Positions 7,684 through 16,765 are shown, numbered from the stretch's first letter. The stretch is DNA of 64,000 nucleotides from Treponema sp. (GCA_009782555.1 WRIV01000002.1:145111-209110); one strand, 5' to 3'. Notes: generated by a model not told the origin, from the letters alone. Made by a program: numbers and translations.

Positions 7684-9468
7684 TTACTCCAATCTGCGGA
7701 CGGAACGGAAAAGATCGTCCCGGCTTAGTTCTGCCCAGAGGGGTCGCCCGTGAGGGCAGCGGGGAAGTTGTCCCGTTTCATCGGCTATAGCCAGAACAGC
7801 TTCCGCCAGAACCAGTGCCGCACCGTCATCCAGACAGCCGCCGTCTTTGATCGCCCCTTGGCAGGCGCAGGCTGCAGCCCAGCGTTCGGCCAGGTCTTTA
7901 CCCGCCTTTTGCAGCGAAAGAATTTCTTCTACCGGGTCACCGCCCTTCCAGTCCGCAGGAAGAGCTTCTATGCGCCATGCGCCGCCGCCTTCGGTTTCCA
8001 GCGTTATGCCAAGCCGGGCGAGGGCTTCTTTTTTTGTTTTAAGAAAAATATCATCATCATCACTGGCGGTGTTAAAAGGAACCGGAACCAAAAGTTCCTG
8101 GGCGGTAACGGGACCGGATAAAAAACGATCATAAAGGATGCGTTCATGGGCGGCGTGTTGATCAATCAGATAGAGTTTGTCTCCCCGCTCAACGATGATA
8201 AACAGATTAAAGGCCCGGCCAATCAGCCGAACCCGGGGACCCGCAATTCCGTCCCGCATTTCCGTCATGCCGTAGGACGGTTCCGGTTCCGCCGCTGAAG
8301 CTCCATCCGTTTTTTTATCACTTCCGCCCCTTAGCGGCAGCGGGGCAAAATCATCCCGCCTTTCCAACAACGCTTCCATGGCCAAAGATTTCGCAGCGCC
8401 CCTTGATCCAAAAAGCAAGGGGTTACGTGAAGCATCATACGCGGCATTTTGAAATGTGCCGTGTGTTGTATTGTGTGCGTAACTGCGGAGGGCGGCTGAA
8501 ATGGCATGATGGATCGCTCCGGCATCGGCAAAGCGGACTTCCCGTTTTGCGGGGTGGATGTTAAAGTCCGCCAGGGCGGGATCCACCTCTACAAAGACCG
8601 CTCCCACCGGATGGTTGTCGTTGGGAAAAAAACCCGTCAGGCCGAATTCCAGGGCCTGCATCAGCCCAAAGTCCTGTACCCGCCGCCGATTGACAAAGAT
8701 GTACTGCTGTTTCCGGTCCCGTCGGGACAGCTCCGGTCCGCCGAAGATCACGGTGATCGCAAAACCGCTGCCCGCTGTTTCTATCGCGTGAAGAAAGGAT
8801 CGTTCATTTGCATTAAGGATCACTTCACCAAAACGTTTTTTCAGATCGCCTGCGCAGGGCAAAAACTGGAGTTTCAGCGATTGATTTTGAACAAAACGGA
8901 AGGAAACTCCGGGAAAAGCTATGGCTTTTTCAATAAAAACCTGACGGCACAGGGCCGCTTCTCCCGTTTCCCTTTTTAAAAAACGTTTCCGGGCGGGGAT
9001 CGCATCAAAAAGGCCGAAGGCCCGGACGCTGGTACCCCGGGTCCGGCGGCACTGGGCAAGCTTTGCATTTTCTGTTTTTCCAGCGGCGCTGCCCTGCGTT
9101 TCCAGCAGCCATGCTTCCCGGCCGTCGACACTGGAAATAATCTCCAGCCGGGCGAGTGACGCCGACGCCGACGCCAGTGCCTCGCCGCGAAAGCCCAGCG
9201 TAGTAATCCGGGAAAGATCGTCCAGGGTTTGTATTTTACTCGTGGCGTGGGTTTTAACGCAGAGGGCAAGATCATCCCGTTTCATCCCCATACCATTGTC
9301 GATCACTTCGACTCTGTTTATGCCGCCGCCCTCAATAGAAACTTCTATGGTCGATGCGCCGGAATCCAGGGCATTATCGACGAGTTCCCGAACCAGCGCC
9401 GCAGGCCGGTCGATCACTTCGCCGGCGGCGATTTTTTTTGCTTCCCCCGGGCTTAGGATCCGAATCAT
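7684..9468 (-). CDS. mutL: DNA mismatch repair protein MutL
   Basis: 594 residues. The GHKL ATPase half is complete: Glu28 and Asn32 in VRELVDNALDSG, DNGMGM, THATSKI and GFRGEAL. The C-terminal dimerisation and endonuclease half has DQHAAHERILYDRF, ACACQGAIK and CPHGRP, the metal-binding set of endonuclease-type MutL. The DQHA(X)2E(X)4E motif ends in Asp here in place of Glu, a conservative change that should be checked against relatives. MutL couples MutS mismatch recognition to strand incision and excision. It starts two bases after the xseB stop, so mutL is the last gene of a xseA-xseB-mutL run. The long middle linker (about residues 330-400) is poorly conserved, as is normal. Confidence 0.96.
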   Translation of the reverse strand: MIRILSPGEAKKIAAGEVIDRPAALVRELVDNALDSGASTIEVSIEGGGINRVEVIDNGMGMKRDDLALCVKTHATSKIQTLDDLSRITTLGFRGEALASASASLARLEIISSVDGREAWLLETQGSAAGKTENAKLAQCRRTRGTSVRAFGLFDAIPARKRFLKRETGEAALCRQVFIEKAIAFPGVSFRFVQNQSLKLQFLPCAGDLKKRFGEVILNANERSFLHAIETAGSGFAITVIFGGPELSRRDRKQQYIFVNRRRVQDFGLMQALEFGLTGFFPNDNHPVGAVFVEVDPALADFNIHPAKREVRFADAGAIHHAISAALRSYAHNTTHGTFQNAAYDASRNPLLFGSRGAAKSLAMEALLERRDDFAPLPLRGGSDKKTDGASAAEPEPSYGMTEMRDGIAGPRVRLIGRAFNLFIIVERGDKLYLIDQHAAHERILYDRFLSGPVTAQELLVPVPFNTASDDDDIFLKTKKEALARLGITLETEGGGAWRIEALPADWKGGDPVEEILSLQKAGKDLAERWAAACACQGAIKDGGCLDDGAALVLAEAVLAIADETGQLPRCPHGRPLWAELSRDDLFRSVRRLE

Positions 9469-9470
9469 TA

Positions 9471-9698
9471 TTAACCGCCGAAAAGATCCAACTCGGGATT
9501 ATCCTGACCCTTGACGTCCGGCGCATTCAGGAGTATTTCTATCCGGCTTTCGATTTTTTCCAGATCCTTTTCCAGGGACCGGGCCAGTTTGATTCCTTCT
9601 TCAAAAGCCTTAATGGCGTCTTCTAAAGGAACATCGGTCTTGCATATTGTTTCGCCGAGACTTTCCAGTTTTTCCAGCCGTTCTTCAAAATTTTTCAT
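9471..9698 (-). CDS. xseB: Exodeoxyribonuclease VII small subunit
   Basis: 75 residues from the ATG at 9698 (MKNFEERLEKLESLGETI). I prefer this start to a TTG seven codons upstream because an AAAGGCGG ribosome site lies just before the ATG. The sequence is the short helical hairpin of XseB, with LEDAIKAFEEGIKLARSLEKDL matching the family core, and ends in a variable acidic tail (PELDLFGG). Several XseB chains bind one XseA to form the exonuclease VII holoenzyme, which degrades single-stranded DNA from both ends without ATP. The gene follows xseA by about 20 bases and precedes mutL by two, so all three are probably co-transcribed as DNA-repair functions. Confidence 0.93.
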   Translation of the reverse strand: MKNFEERLEKLESLGETICKTDVPLEDAIKAFEEGIKLARSLEKDLEKIESRIEILLNAPDVKGQDNPELDLFGG

Positions 9699-9720
9699 GA
9701 CATCGCCGCCTTTATTCAAG

Positions 9721-10926
9721 TTATTGATACGCTGCCGTACTTTCTTCGGTTACGGCCCGGACCAATCCCTCCCGGGGCCGGATGGTAAGTTTATCCCCAG
9801 GCTTTGCCTCTATTCCCCGCCGGAGTATTTTTCCGGTTGTTTCGTTCAACACCACCGAAAAACCCCGATCCAGCACTGCCAGGGGGCTTCCCGCTTCCAG
9901 GCTCGTAGCAGCCAGTTCCAGCCGCCGCCGCCATCCTCTTAATTTTTCCTGTAAAGAATGGACAAGACTTTCCTTGGCATCGTCAAAACGAAGAAGAGCA
10001 GGCTGGAGAATAGCTCTGAAACGCCGTTCCAGATCGTCGATGCTGAAGGGCCGGATAAGCAGCCGGGCCCGGTCAATTCTGGACTTTACAGCTCCTTCCA
10101 TATCTTCCTGGAGGGAAATGATTTTTTCCAGCGCCTCGCTCCGGCTGGAGCTGACCAATTCCGCCGCCGCGGACGGGGTGGGCGCCCGAAGATCTGCCGC
10201 CAAATCGCAGAGGGCATTGTCTATCTCGTGGCCCACAGCACTGATTACAGGAATTTCCGAATCCGCCACAGAGCGGACCACCACTTCTTCAGAAAAGGGA
10301 AGCAGGTCCTCCAGGGAGCCTCCTCCCCGGCCTACGATGAGTACATCGGCAAGCCTCCATTGGTTTGCCTGTTCAATGCGGCGGGCAATTTCCGCCGCCG
10401 CCCCCTCGCCCTGAACCAAGGCAGGAAGGATGATCACCCGGACACCGGCGGCTCTGCGCCGGAGAATATTAAGAATGTCCTGCACCGCCGCTCCGGTAGG
10501 AGAACTGACCACGCCCACCGTCCCGGGAAACCGGGGAATAGGTTTTTTTTGATCCTCATCAAAAAGCCCTTCCGCCGCCAGAGCCCGCTTGCGTTTTTCC
10601 AGCATTGCCAGAATATCCCCCACCCCGGCCAGTTCCATGTCTTCGCAGACAAGCTGGTAGTTTCCTCGCTGGGGATAAACCGAAATTCGTCCCCGGACCC
10701 GCAGGAGCATGCCGTCTCTGGGCTCAAAGTCCAGAAAGGACAGCCGGTTTTTAAACATCACCGCATCGATTTTGGCTCCCGGATCTTTAAGGGAAAAATA
10801 CAAATGTCCCGAACTAGAAGGCCGGAAGTTAGAAAGCTCCCCCTCTACCACAAGCTGGGGAAAAGCGCTTTCCAAATTTTGCCTGATAAGTCCGGTTAGT
10901 TCAGAAACCGTGATTTTTTGCTGCAC
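9721..10926 (-). CDS. xseA: Exodeoxyribonuclease VII large subunit
   Basis: About 401 residues from a GTG at 10926 (then QQKITVSELTGLIRQNLE). The OB-fold domain follows (VVEGELSNFRPSSSGHLYFSL). The nuclease core has GVVSSPTGAAVQDILN, VGRGGGSLEDLLPF and SAVGHEIDNALCDLAADLRAPTP, all standard for XseA. The frame is open to an ATG at 11022, but that would overlap the upstream gene by 59 bases and add about 32 residues absent from the family. A TTG at 10962 is a third option. None of these starts has a strong ribosome site. The AT-rich DUF262-HNH gene ends only 37 bases upstream, so this gene may have lost its native promoter to an insertion. Confidence 0.93.
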   Translation of the reverse strand: MQQKITVSELTGLIRQNLESAFPQLVVEGELSNFRPSSSGHLYFSLKDPGAKIDAVMFKNRLSFLDFEPRDGMLLRVRGRISVYPQRGNYQLVCEDMELAGVGDILAMLEKRKRALAAEGLFDEDQKKPIPRFPGTVGVVSSPTGAAVQDILNILRRRAAGVRVIILPALVQGEGAAAEIARRIEQANQWRLADVLIVGRGGGSLEDLLPFSEEVVVRSVADSEIPVISAVGHEIDNALCDLAADLRAPTPSAAAELVSSSRSEALEKIISLQEDMEGAVKSRIDRARLLIRPFSIDDLERRFRAILQPALLRFDDAKESLVHSLQEKLRGWRRRLELAATSLEAGSPLAVLDRGFSVVLNETTGKILRRGIEAKPGDKLTIRPREGLVRAVTEESTAAYQ

Positions 10927-10963
10927 TGAAAGAGCATACCATGGGAAGGGCCGGAGTGACAAA

Positions 10964-12172
10964 CTATTTTTTTGCCATCTTTTGATTTTGTTTTGCCGTA
11001 ATGTTAATATGACAGTCGTCACATAATAATTGGCAATTTTCTATTGTTGTTTCGCCTCCATCGTTATATGCTTTTCTGTGATGGGCTTCCATTTGTTTTA
11101 TATCGAAAACTTTACCGCATCTGCCGCATTTTTTGTTTTGCTTTTTATAAACCTGATTTTGCTGCTTCTCGGAAAATACTCTTTCCCATATTAAAGTTCG
11201 ATCACCGCTTAAAACATACTCATAAAAACCGCTTTTATTAAGCCCATCGGGATCGTCTGCGTATATGTCAAATAATCGTTCCAATTCTTTTTCCATTTTT
11301 TCTTTATCATGTTTTTTACTGCCGTATTTATTGAATAAAATTCCCCATTCAAGTCCTTTCATTTCTTTGCGATATTTTGGGAATGTCTTTTTTACCCAAT
11401 TTATAACTTTTTCAAAATATTTCCATAACTCCTCTGCATTTTTGTCGTCTCCATGTAATGCCATATATTTTTTTATTTCAGGGTGTTTTTCAGGATCGGA
11501 ATTTATTATCCATTTTAAGGTTAATTCCAATAATGCCTGTCTGTTTGCGTCATCGCCGCTTGTAGACAATAATGTATTCTTATCCATATTGTCATAGAAT
11601 GACGTATTTATTGCAGGATTATTGCGTCTTTTTGAAAAATATAGTTTTGCATCTGATAGCCAAGTGCCAGTATAATTGGCATTTAACAATTCCTGATTGG
11701 TCATTTGTTTTCCGGCAATATTAATTGTATGAAACCAATCTAATTTTTCATCGTCTGTGCCGCTGCAAATAAAAACCTGTAATTTGTAATTTAATATTTC
11801 CTCTTTTATTTCTTTTGATAGATTTTCAAAAGTCTGATTGTTTTTATTGTTAAAATTAATGGCTATGGGGTTTCCATTGGCGTCATCGTTGGTTATAAAT
11901 TGACAAATAGAAATAATGCGTTGTTGACCATCTATTGCTTCATAGGTCTTATCGGGGTTGATTGCCCAATAAATGCTGTTTAAGGGCAAGCCGTTATATA
12001 CAGTTTGCATAACACGATCACGATCATGAGGCTCATAAACAAAAGCTCTTTGGAAGGCAGGGCGGACGTTTAATTTGCCGCCATAAGCTACTACGCCTTT
12101 TTCACCATCATCTTTATATTTTTTTACCAAATCCTTTATTGTGATTATCGGGGTATCTGTTTTCATTGCCAT
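10964..12172 (-). CDS. DUF262 protein with C-terminal HNH nuclease domain
   Basis: 402 residues. The N-terminal DUF262 domain (ParB-like nucleotide-binding fold) has LNVRPAFQRAFVY and the family motif IDGQQRIISICQF near residues 95-108. The C-terminus is an HNH zinc-finger nuclease: CGRCGKVFDIKQMEAHHRKA followed by NCQLLCDDCH. DUF262-HNH architecture is that of the GmrSD type IV and related defence nucleases, where DUF262 senses or hydrolyses nucleotides. The gene is one base downstream of an EcoRI-type adenine methyltransferase on the same strand and shares its low GC content, which differs sharply from xseA and mutL. I infer a restriction-modification-like or other defence pair acquired by transfer. 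Which DNA it cuts, and whether methylation protects or triggers, cannot be read from sequence. Confidence 0.85.
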   Translation of the reverse strand: MAMKTDTPIITIKDLVKKYKDDGEKGVVAYGGKLNVRPAFQRAFVYEPHDRDRVMQTVYNGLPLNSIYWAINPDKTYEAIDGQQRIISICQFITNDDANGNPIAINFNNKNNQTFENLSKEIKEEILNYKLQVFICSGTDDEKLDWFHTINIAGKQMTNQELLNANYTGTWLSDAKLYFSKRRNNPAINTSFYDNMDKNTLLSTSGDDANRQALLELTLKWIINSDPEKHPEIKKYMALHGDDKNAEELWKYFEKVINWVKKTFPKYRKEMKGLEWGILFNKYGSKKHDKEKMEKELERLFDIYADDPDGLNKSGFYEYVLSGDRTLIWERVFSEKQQNQVYKKQNKKCGRCGKVFDIKQMEAHHRKAYNDGGETTIENCQLLCDDCHINITAKQNQKMAKK

Positions 12173-12173
12173 A

Positions 12174-13232
12174 TTATTTCTTTTTCCTCTTTCTTTTTAT
12201 AATAATTCTCATATATGGAATAACTGCTTTTCCTTCCAAATCATAATAACCTAAAACCGGATGGTCTTCCTTAATTACACCTTTTCCTCCTGATTGGTAA
12301 TAATCATCAACGAATTTTTGACTTAAACCTTTTTTTGCAAGTTCTCTATATAGGTTTCCTTGTCCTTGTCCAACAATTTCAAATTGTTCAGGATTGTATT
12401 TATCTATAAAAGTAATTGGTACGCCCATTGCCTTATTATAATCCATTGGTATATTTAAATATGTATCGACATTAATTGCATTATAATTATCATATACTTG
12501 ATACATATTTTCAAAGCCGCGAAAATTTTTCCCCGTGTCCAGCATTTCATTGCGTTTTGCATGCTTGATATTTGTAAACCAGCATGAATTTGAATTTCTA
12601 ACATATTTTTTCCCATTAACCATTTTATGATATTTTTCCCAATTATCAGGTACTTCAAAATACATTCCCACATTAAAATTTGTTACGCCCGTCCACATTT
12701 TATTGTTTTTGATAAGTGTAAATATTTCTTTATAGGTAATAGCGTTTGTATTTCCGATTATTACAAATTTTTTTTTATATTTATATAACCGTGCAACATA
12801 TTCACGAAAGAATGAAAATGGAGGATTTGTTATTACAATGTCAGATTGTTTTAACAATTCAATACATTCTTCTGAACGAAAATCGCCGTCTCCTTTTAGT
12901 TGTTCTTCCATCACATCTTCAATGCAGATAACGTTTTTTCCTGTATTGTTTTTATCGAGTATATATTTGGCTGATTTTTTGTCTTTCTCATAATGGGTGG
13001 CGATAATTTTTTTTATGCCGAATGCCTGAAAATTATCCGCCAGGTATTTGATAAAGTTTGATTTTGGAGTTCCTAATCCTATGCCGTTATGGTCATCGCA
13101 GTTACAATATATTGTTTTACCCTTAAAATATTTTGCGTAATGAATAAGTTCATTTTTTATATCTTCATATCCCGTGTAAAATTCATCATTTTTATTTTTA
13201 TTTGCCGCCTTTAAATTTGCATTTTTTGCCAT
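12174..13232 (-). CDS. EcoRI-type adenine-specific DNA methyltransferase
   Basis: 352 residues, close to M.EcoRI in length. The catalytic motif IV is ITNPPFSFF near residue 133. The preceding segment (IYCNCDDHNGIGLGTPKSNF) and the later YFEVPDNW, NSCWFTNIKH and IDKYNPEQFEIVG blocks match the EcoRI methylase family. The enzyme would transfer a methyl group from AdoMet to adenine N6. It is directly followed by the DUF262-HNH gene with one base between stop and start. Codon use is AT-rich, unlike flanking genes, which points to horizontal transfer. No EcoRI-type endonuclease is present, so the HNH partner is the likely nuclease. Target sequence unknown. Confidence 0.85.
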   Translation of the reverse strand: MAKNANLKAANKNKNDEFYTGYEDIKNELIHYAKYFKGKTIYCNCDDHNGIGLGTPKSNFIKYLADNFQAFGIKKIIATHYEKDKKSAKYILDKNNTGKNVICIEDVMEEQLKGDGDFRSEECIELLKQSDIVITNPPFSFFREYVARLYKYKKKFVIIGNTNAITYKEIFTLIKNNKMWTGVTNFNVGMYFEVPDNWEKYHKMVNGKKYVRNSNSCWFTNIKHAKRNEMLDTGKNFRGFENMYQVYDNYNAINVDTYLNIPMDYNKAMGVPITFIDKYNPEQFEIVGQGQGNLYRELAKKGLSQKFVDDYYQSGGKGVIKEDHPVLGYYDLEGKAVIPYMRIIIKRKRKKK

Positions 13233-13239
13233 TAATTGC

Positions 13240-14250
13240 CTAAAAGCCTTTCTTTTTTATCCCAACAGAAAATTTATTGTAAAAATTGTCCGAGTCATTG
13301 ATATAATACCGGAAAAAAATGCTTATCGAATCTTCTTGATCGCCAAACAGTATATCAAGCTCTGCAAAGGGGAAAAAATATTTTTCTCCCATATCATTTT
13401 TGGTGGTAAAATAGCCCCGGGTCATGCCGCCGCCAAGGCCAAAGCCGATAAAACCGGAATAGTAAATTTCCATGAAACTGCCGAAATAAAAACCGTAGGT
13501 TATTCCGATATCCTCAAAAACAGGGTATGCCATGCCCAGAAAACCGCCGCCTTCCCCTGTAATGCCTATTGAAAAGCTACCGATACTTGTGAGCAAGCCA
13601 AGGTGAAGGCCAAGTCTGGGAATTAGTGAACTTGGTCCGTAATCCAAAAGTCCAATGCCAACAGAAAAACCAGCATAAGGTTCCAAGTCAAAGCCCTTGG
13701 CAGTTTTTGGCGTTTCAACGGAGACGGTTTCATTATTTGGGGGCGGCTCAGTAACTGTTTGTATGATCCAGCTATTATCGCTGAAAATGTAGGTTCCTGC
13801 CCTGCATCCATTTCTGGAGTAAAACCCGGCAAATCCCATGTCGAATGAATTCTCATGGATCATTACATTTGTGCCAATAGTTATTTTGGTAATATTATTC
13901 TCCGAAAATGCGCCGTTTCCAATAAGAATTACGCTGTTGGGAATTGTTACACCGGTAAACCCTTTTTTATAGAACGCTCTTTCCCCAATCGCGACAATAG
14001 TCATCCTTCTTATTTGTTTTGGAATGCGGATTTCTGCTTTTTCTCCATTGTATCCGGTAATCCGCGCTACAAAATTATCGCCCACAGTTTCCACTACAAA
14101 ATCATTTTCATTGTCATATTGCTGAGATGAATTTAATTGCGCCTCTGCATTCATCGTAAATGCTGCAATTAAAAAGAAAACCAGGGGGGTTCTAAGACCA
14201 ACAGAGTTTTTGAAAAAATTCGCCATGTAAAATATTTTTTTAGCATTCAT
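13240..14250 (-). CDS. Exported BspA-like leucine-rich-repeat protein with C-terminal beta-rich domain
   Basis: 336 residues. A hydrophobic leader (TPLVFFLIAAFTMNAEAQ) is followed by LRR_5/BspA-type repeats: IPKQIRRMTIVAIGERAFYK, FTGVTIPNSVILIGNGAF, ITKITIGTNV. The C-terminal half, after about residue 175, is Gly- and aromatic-rich with alternating strands (PYAGFSVGIGLLDYG, YGFYFGSFMEIYYSGFIGFG) and ends in GIKKKGF, as in a small outer-membrane barrel. BspA-like repeats bind host or partner-cell proteins in oral treponemes. A surface role is inference. An internal ATG at 14226 would give a more typical signal peptide. The base composition is intermediate between the AT-rich methyltransferase and normal genes. 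A shorter repeat relative lies at 26283-26999. Confidence 0.75.
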   Translation of the reverse strand: MNAKKIFYMANFFKNSVGLRTPLVFFLIAAFTMNAEAQLNSSQQYDNENDFVVETVGDNFVARITGYNGEKAEIRIPKQIRRMTIVAIGERAFYKKGFTGVTIPNSVILIGNGAFSENNITKITIGTNVMIHENSFDMGFAGFYSRNGCRAGTYIFSDNSWIIQTVTEPPPNNETVSVETPKTAKGFDLEPYAGFSVGIGLLDYGPSSLIPRLGLHLGLLTSIGSFSIGITGEGGGFLGMAYPVFEDIGITYGFYFGSFMEIYYSGFIGFGLGGGMTRGYFTTKNDMGEKYFFPFAELDILFGDQEDSISIFFRYYINDSDNFYNKFSVGIKKKGF

Positions 14251-14324
14251 TGGCTGTTCAATATTATATGAATAATCTTTTTTGCGTCAATACATTCAAA
14301 TTATTATGGTTTATACTTTATTCC

Positions 14325-16631
14325 ATGAATAATGCATCCCGGTACTCCCGTTTTGCCCCCTTTATCCGTGAATACATTTACCGGGAAAAATGGGATGCCC
14401 TGCACGGTATTCAGGAAGAAGCGGCGGATGCCGTCTTTAATGGGCGGGATCACCTCCTTATTGCCGCAGGAACTGCTTCGGGCAAAACCGAGGCGGCTTT
14501 TTTTCCGGTCCTTTCGGTACTGAACACTTTGTTCCGTACCGGCGGGAAGCCGCTGGTCCTGTACATCAGCCCCCTAAAAGCATTGATCAATGATCAGGCC
14601 CGGCGGCTGGAACGGATCCTCCGGACAGGAAGGGATTCGGGGGAGCCGGTAATACCGGTTTGGCGCCGGCACGGAGATGTAAACGAAAGTCAAAAAGAAC
14701 GGTTTCTCGAAGATCCCTCGGGGATTCTGCTTATCACCCCCGAATCCCTGGAATCCCTCCTCCTCCGCCGGTCCCGGGAACTGGGCCGGATATTTTACTC
14801 ACTCCTTTTTGTGGTGATCGATGAGGTCCATGTTTTTATGGGAAGCGACCGGGGTTCCCAGCTTATCTGTCAGCTTGCCCGCATCGAAGAAGCAAAAGCG
14901 GATTATGGCAAACAGCGTAACTCTAAAAAAAAATCCGCCGGCTGCAATGCGGTTACTTTTAGGCGCATCGGCCTTTCGGCAACCCTGGGAGATTATGCCG
15001 GCGCCCAGCGGTGGCTTTCCCAGGGCAGTAATCTCTTTACCGTCCTTGTTGAGGGAGAGAGCAAAAGTTCCGGTAAGCAGCTCAGCCTGGCCCTGGATTA
15101 TGCGGCCTCGGGAACGGGCGAAGCATTTTACCGTTCCCTCTACGATCAGGCAAGAAACAAGCGGGCTATCATTTTTACCAACAGCAGACTGGAAGCGGAA
15201 GAATGCGCCGCTTCTCTTAACGCCTTGGCCAGGGGAAACTGCGAAGCGGCGGTTTTCCGGGTTCATCATGGCAGCGTTTCCGCCCTGTTTCGGGACGAAG
15301 CGGAGGAGAAGCTAAAATCCGGCGAAGGTCCCCAGGTCATCTGCGCCACCGCCACCCTGGAACTGGGAATCGACATCGGAGACCTGGACCGGATTATCCA
15401 GCTGGGACCGCCCTGGTCGGTTTCTGCTTTTGTACAACGCGTGGGCCGTTCGGGGCGGAGAAGCGGCAGGGCAGAAATGTACTTTGGAATAACCGGTAAA
15501 ACGGTGCGGAAAGCGGCGGCCCTTTCTATCGAAGATTTGACATCCCTCCCCTGGGAACTGCTGCGAACCATGGCGGTGATCCAACTCTACCTGGAAGAAA
15601 AATGGATTGAACCGCCGAAAGAAAAACCTCTCCCCTACAGCCTCCTGATTCACCAATGCCTGGGGATCCTTGCTTCCCTGGGCGAACACAATCCGGAAGC
15701 TCTGATCCGGCACATCCTTTCCCTCCCTCCTTTTAAACATATTACCCCCGAAGATTTCAGAACCCTCATAACATGGCTCGAAGACTGCGGCTGTATAGGT
15801 TCCACCGAGGAAGGAACGCTGATCCTGGGCCTCGAAGGAGAACGGATCGTCAATCGCCACAGTTTTTATCCGATTTTTCCCGGAGATGAAACCTTCCGGG
15901 TTGTCCTGGAGGGCCGGGAAATCGGTACAGTCAATTTTGTTCCGGATCCCCTATCGGTACTTGCGGTAGGGGGCCGGCGCTGGGTCGTAAAAAACATCGA
16001 TCCCGGAAAACGGGAAATCTGGGTCGCCGAAACGGATGACGAAGGAAGTGAACGGCTTTGGCGCGGCAGGGGAGGCGGAATCCACCGGCGCATCGCCGAA
16101 ACCATGCGGCGAATTCTTGCAGAAAACGGTACCCTCCCCTATCCCTACCTGAGTGTCGGCGCCCTCAAAGCCCTTGAATACGGATGCCGCGCCGCCCGCT
16201 TCCTGGGAATCACCGGACGCCCCCTGGTCTATGATGAAGAAGAAACAGGCGAAGGGCTGACTTTGTTTCTTTTTCCCTGGACCGGAAGCGCAGGAATGCG
16301 AACCATCGCCGAAGTTCTTAGAAATGATGAATTCAAAAAAATCCTCCGTATTGTATTCCTGGAAGAAGAAACAGAACTGTACTTCCGGATCATCACAAAA
16401 TATAAACCGGAGGAATTCCGGGTCTCCCTTATTGTGGTCCTTAAAAGGGCGATCACTGCCTTTGCCGAATCTTCGATCAGAGGAGAAGCCCCTGATTTTA
16501 TCCGCCGGAAAGACCTTCCCTACAGAGACAAGTACGATTACCTCCTACCGCCCCATCTCCTGGCAAAGCAATTTGCCGCCAATATGCTCGACCGGGAAGC
16601 GCTGGAAAACCTGCTGACTGAACTCTTTTGA
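14325..16631 (+). CDS. Lhr-like DEAD/DEAH-box ATP-dependent helicase
   Basis: 768 residues from the ATG at 14325. The frame extends to 14250 but the added residues are hydrophobic and unlike helicases. Motif I is AAGTASGKTEAAF, motif Ia LYISPLKALINDQ, motif II VIDEVHVFMG, motif III GLSATLGD, motif IV-V region LELGIDIGDLDRIIQLGPPW, and motif VI QRVGRSGRRSG. These are the hallmarks of Lhr-type superfamily 2 helicases. At this length the protein has the helicase core plus the winged-helix/beta-barrel part and lacks the long C-terminal region of full Lhr. Family members unwind DNA or RNA:DNA hybrids in repair. No ribosome site is evident. It is alone on the plus strand and is followed by the hairpin at 16708-16764. 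Confidence 0.88.
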   Translation: MNNASRYSRFAPFIREYIYREKWDALHGIQEEAADAVFNGRDHLLIAAGTASGKTEAAFFPVLSVLNTLFRTGGKPLVLYISPLKALINDQARRLERILRTGRDSGEPVIPVWRRHGDVNESQKERFLEDPSGILLITPESLESLLLRRSRELGRIFYSLLFVVIDEVHVFMGSDRGSQLICQLARIEEAKADYGKQRNSKKKSAGCNAVTFRRIGLSATLGDYAGAQRWLSQGSNLFTVLVEGESKSSGKQLSLALDYAASGTGEAFYRSLYDQARNKRAIIFTNSRLEAEECAASLNALARGNCEAAVFRVHHGSVSALFRDEAEEKLKSGEGPQVICATATLELGIDIGDLDRIIQLGPPWSVSAFVQRVGRSGRRSGRAEMYFGITGKTVRKAAALSIEDLTSLPWELLRTMAVIQLYLEEKWIEPPKEKPLPYSLLIHQCLGILASLGEHNPEALIRHILSLPPFKHITPEDFRTLITWLEDCGCIGSTEEGTLILGLEGERIVNRHSFYPIFPGDETFRVVLEGREIGTVNFVPDPLSVLAVGGRRWVVKNIDPGKREIWVAETDDEGSERLWRGRGGGIHRRIAETMRRILAENGTLPYPYLSVGALKALEYGCRAARFLGITGRPLVYDEEETGEGLTLFLFPWTGSAGMRTIAEVLRNDEFKKILRIVFLEEETELYFRIITKYKPEEFRVSLIVVLKRAITAFAESSIRGEAPDFIRRKDLPYRDKYDYLLPPHLLAKQFAANMLDREALENLLTELF

Positions 16632-16707
16632 CCAAAAACCCGAAAAAAAAAGTGTTTTTAGCTAAAGCAGGGGCTTAAAACCGCCGATATTGTATACAAC
16701 GAAAGTA

Positions 16708-16765
16708 AAGACGGTGCGCAGCAGGCCGAAGGGCCTCGACGTCCAGGCGCATCGTCTTTTTTTTA
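16708..16765 (+). terminator. Nested-hairpin intrinsic terminator or small structured RNA
   Basis: A 12-bp stem (AAGACGGTGCGC with GCGCATCGTCTT, one G-U pair) encloses a second stem (AGGCC, loop GAAG, GGCCT). An eight-base T run follows on the plus strand. It ends the helicase transcript. The branched shape is larger than a simple terminator. Confidence 0.75.
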
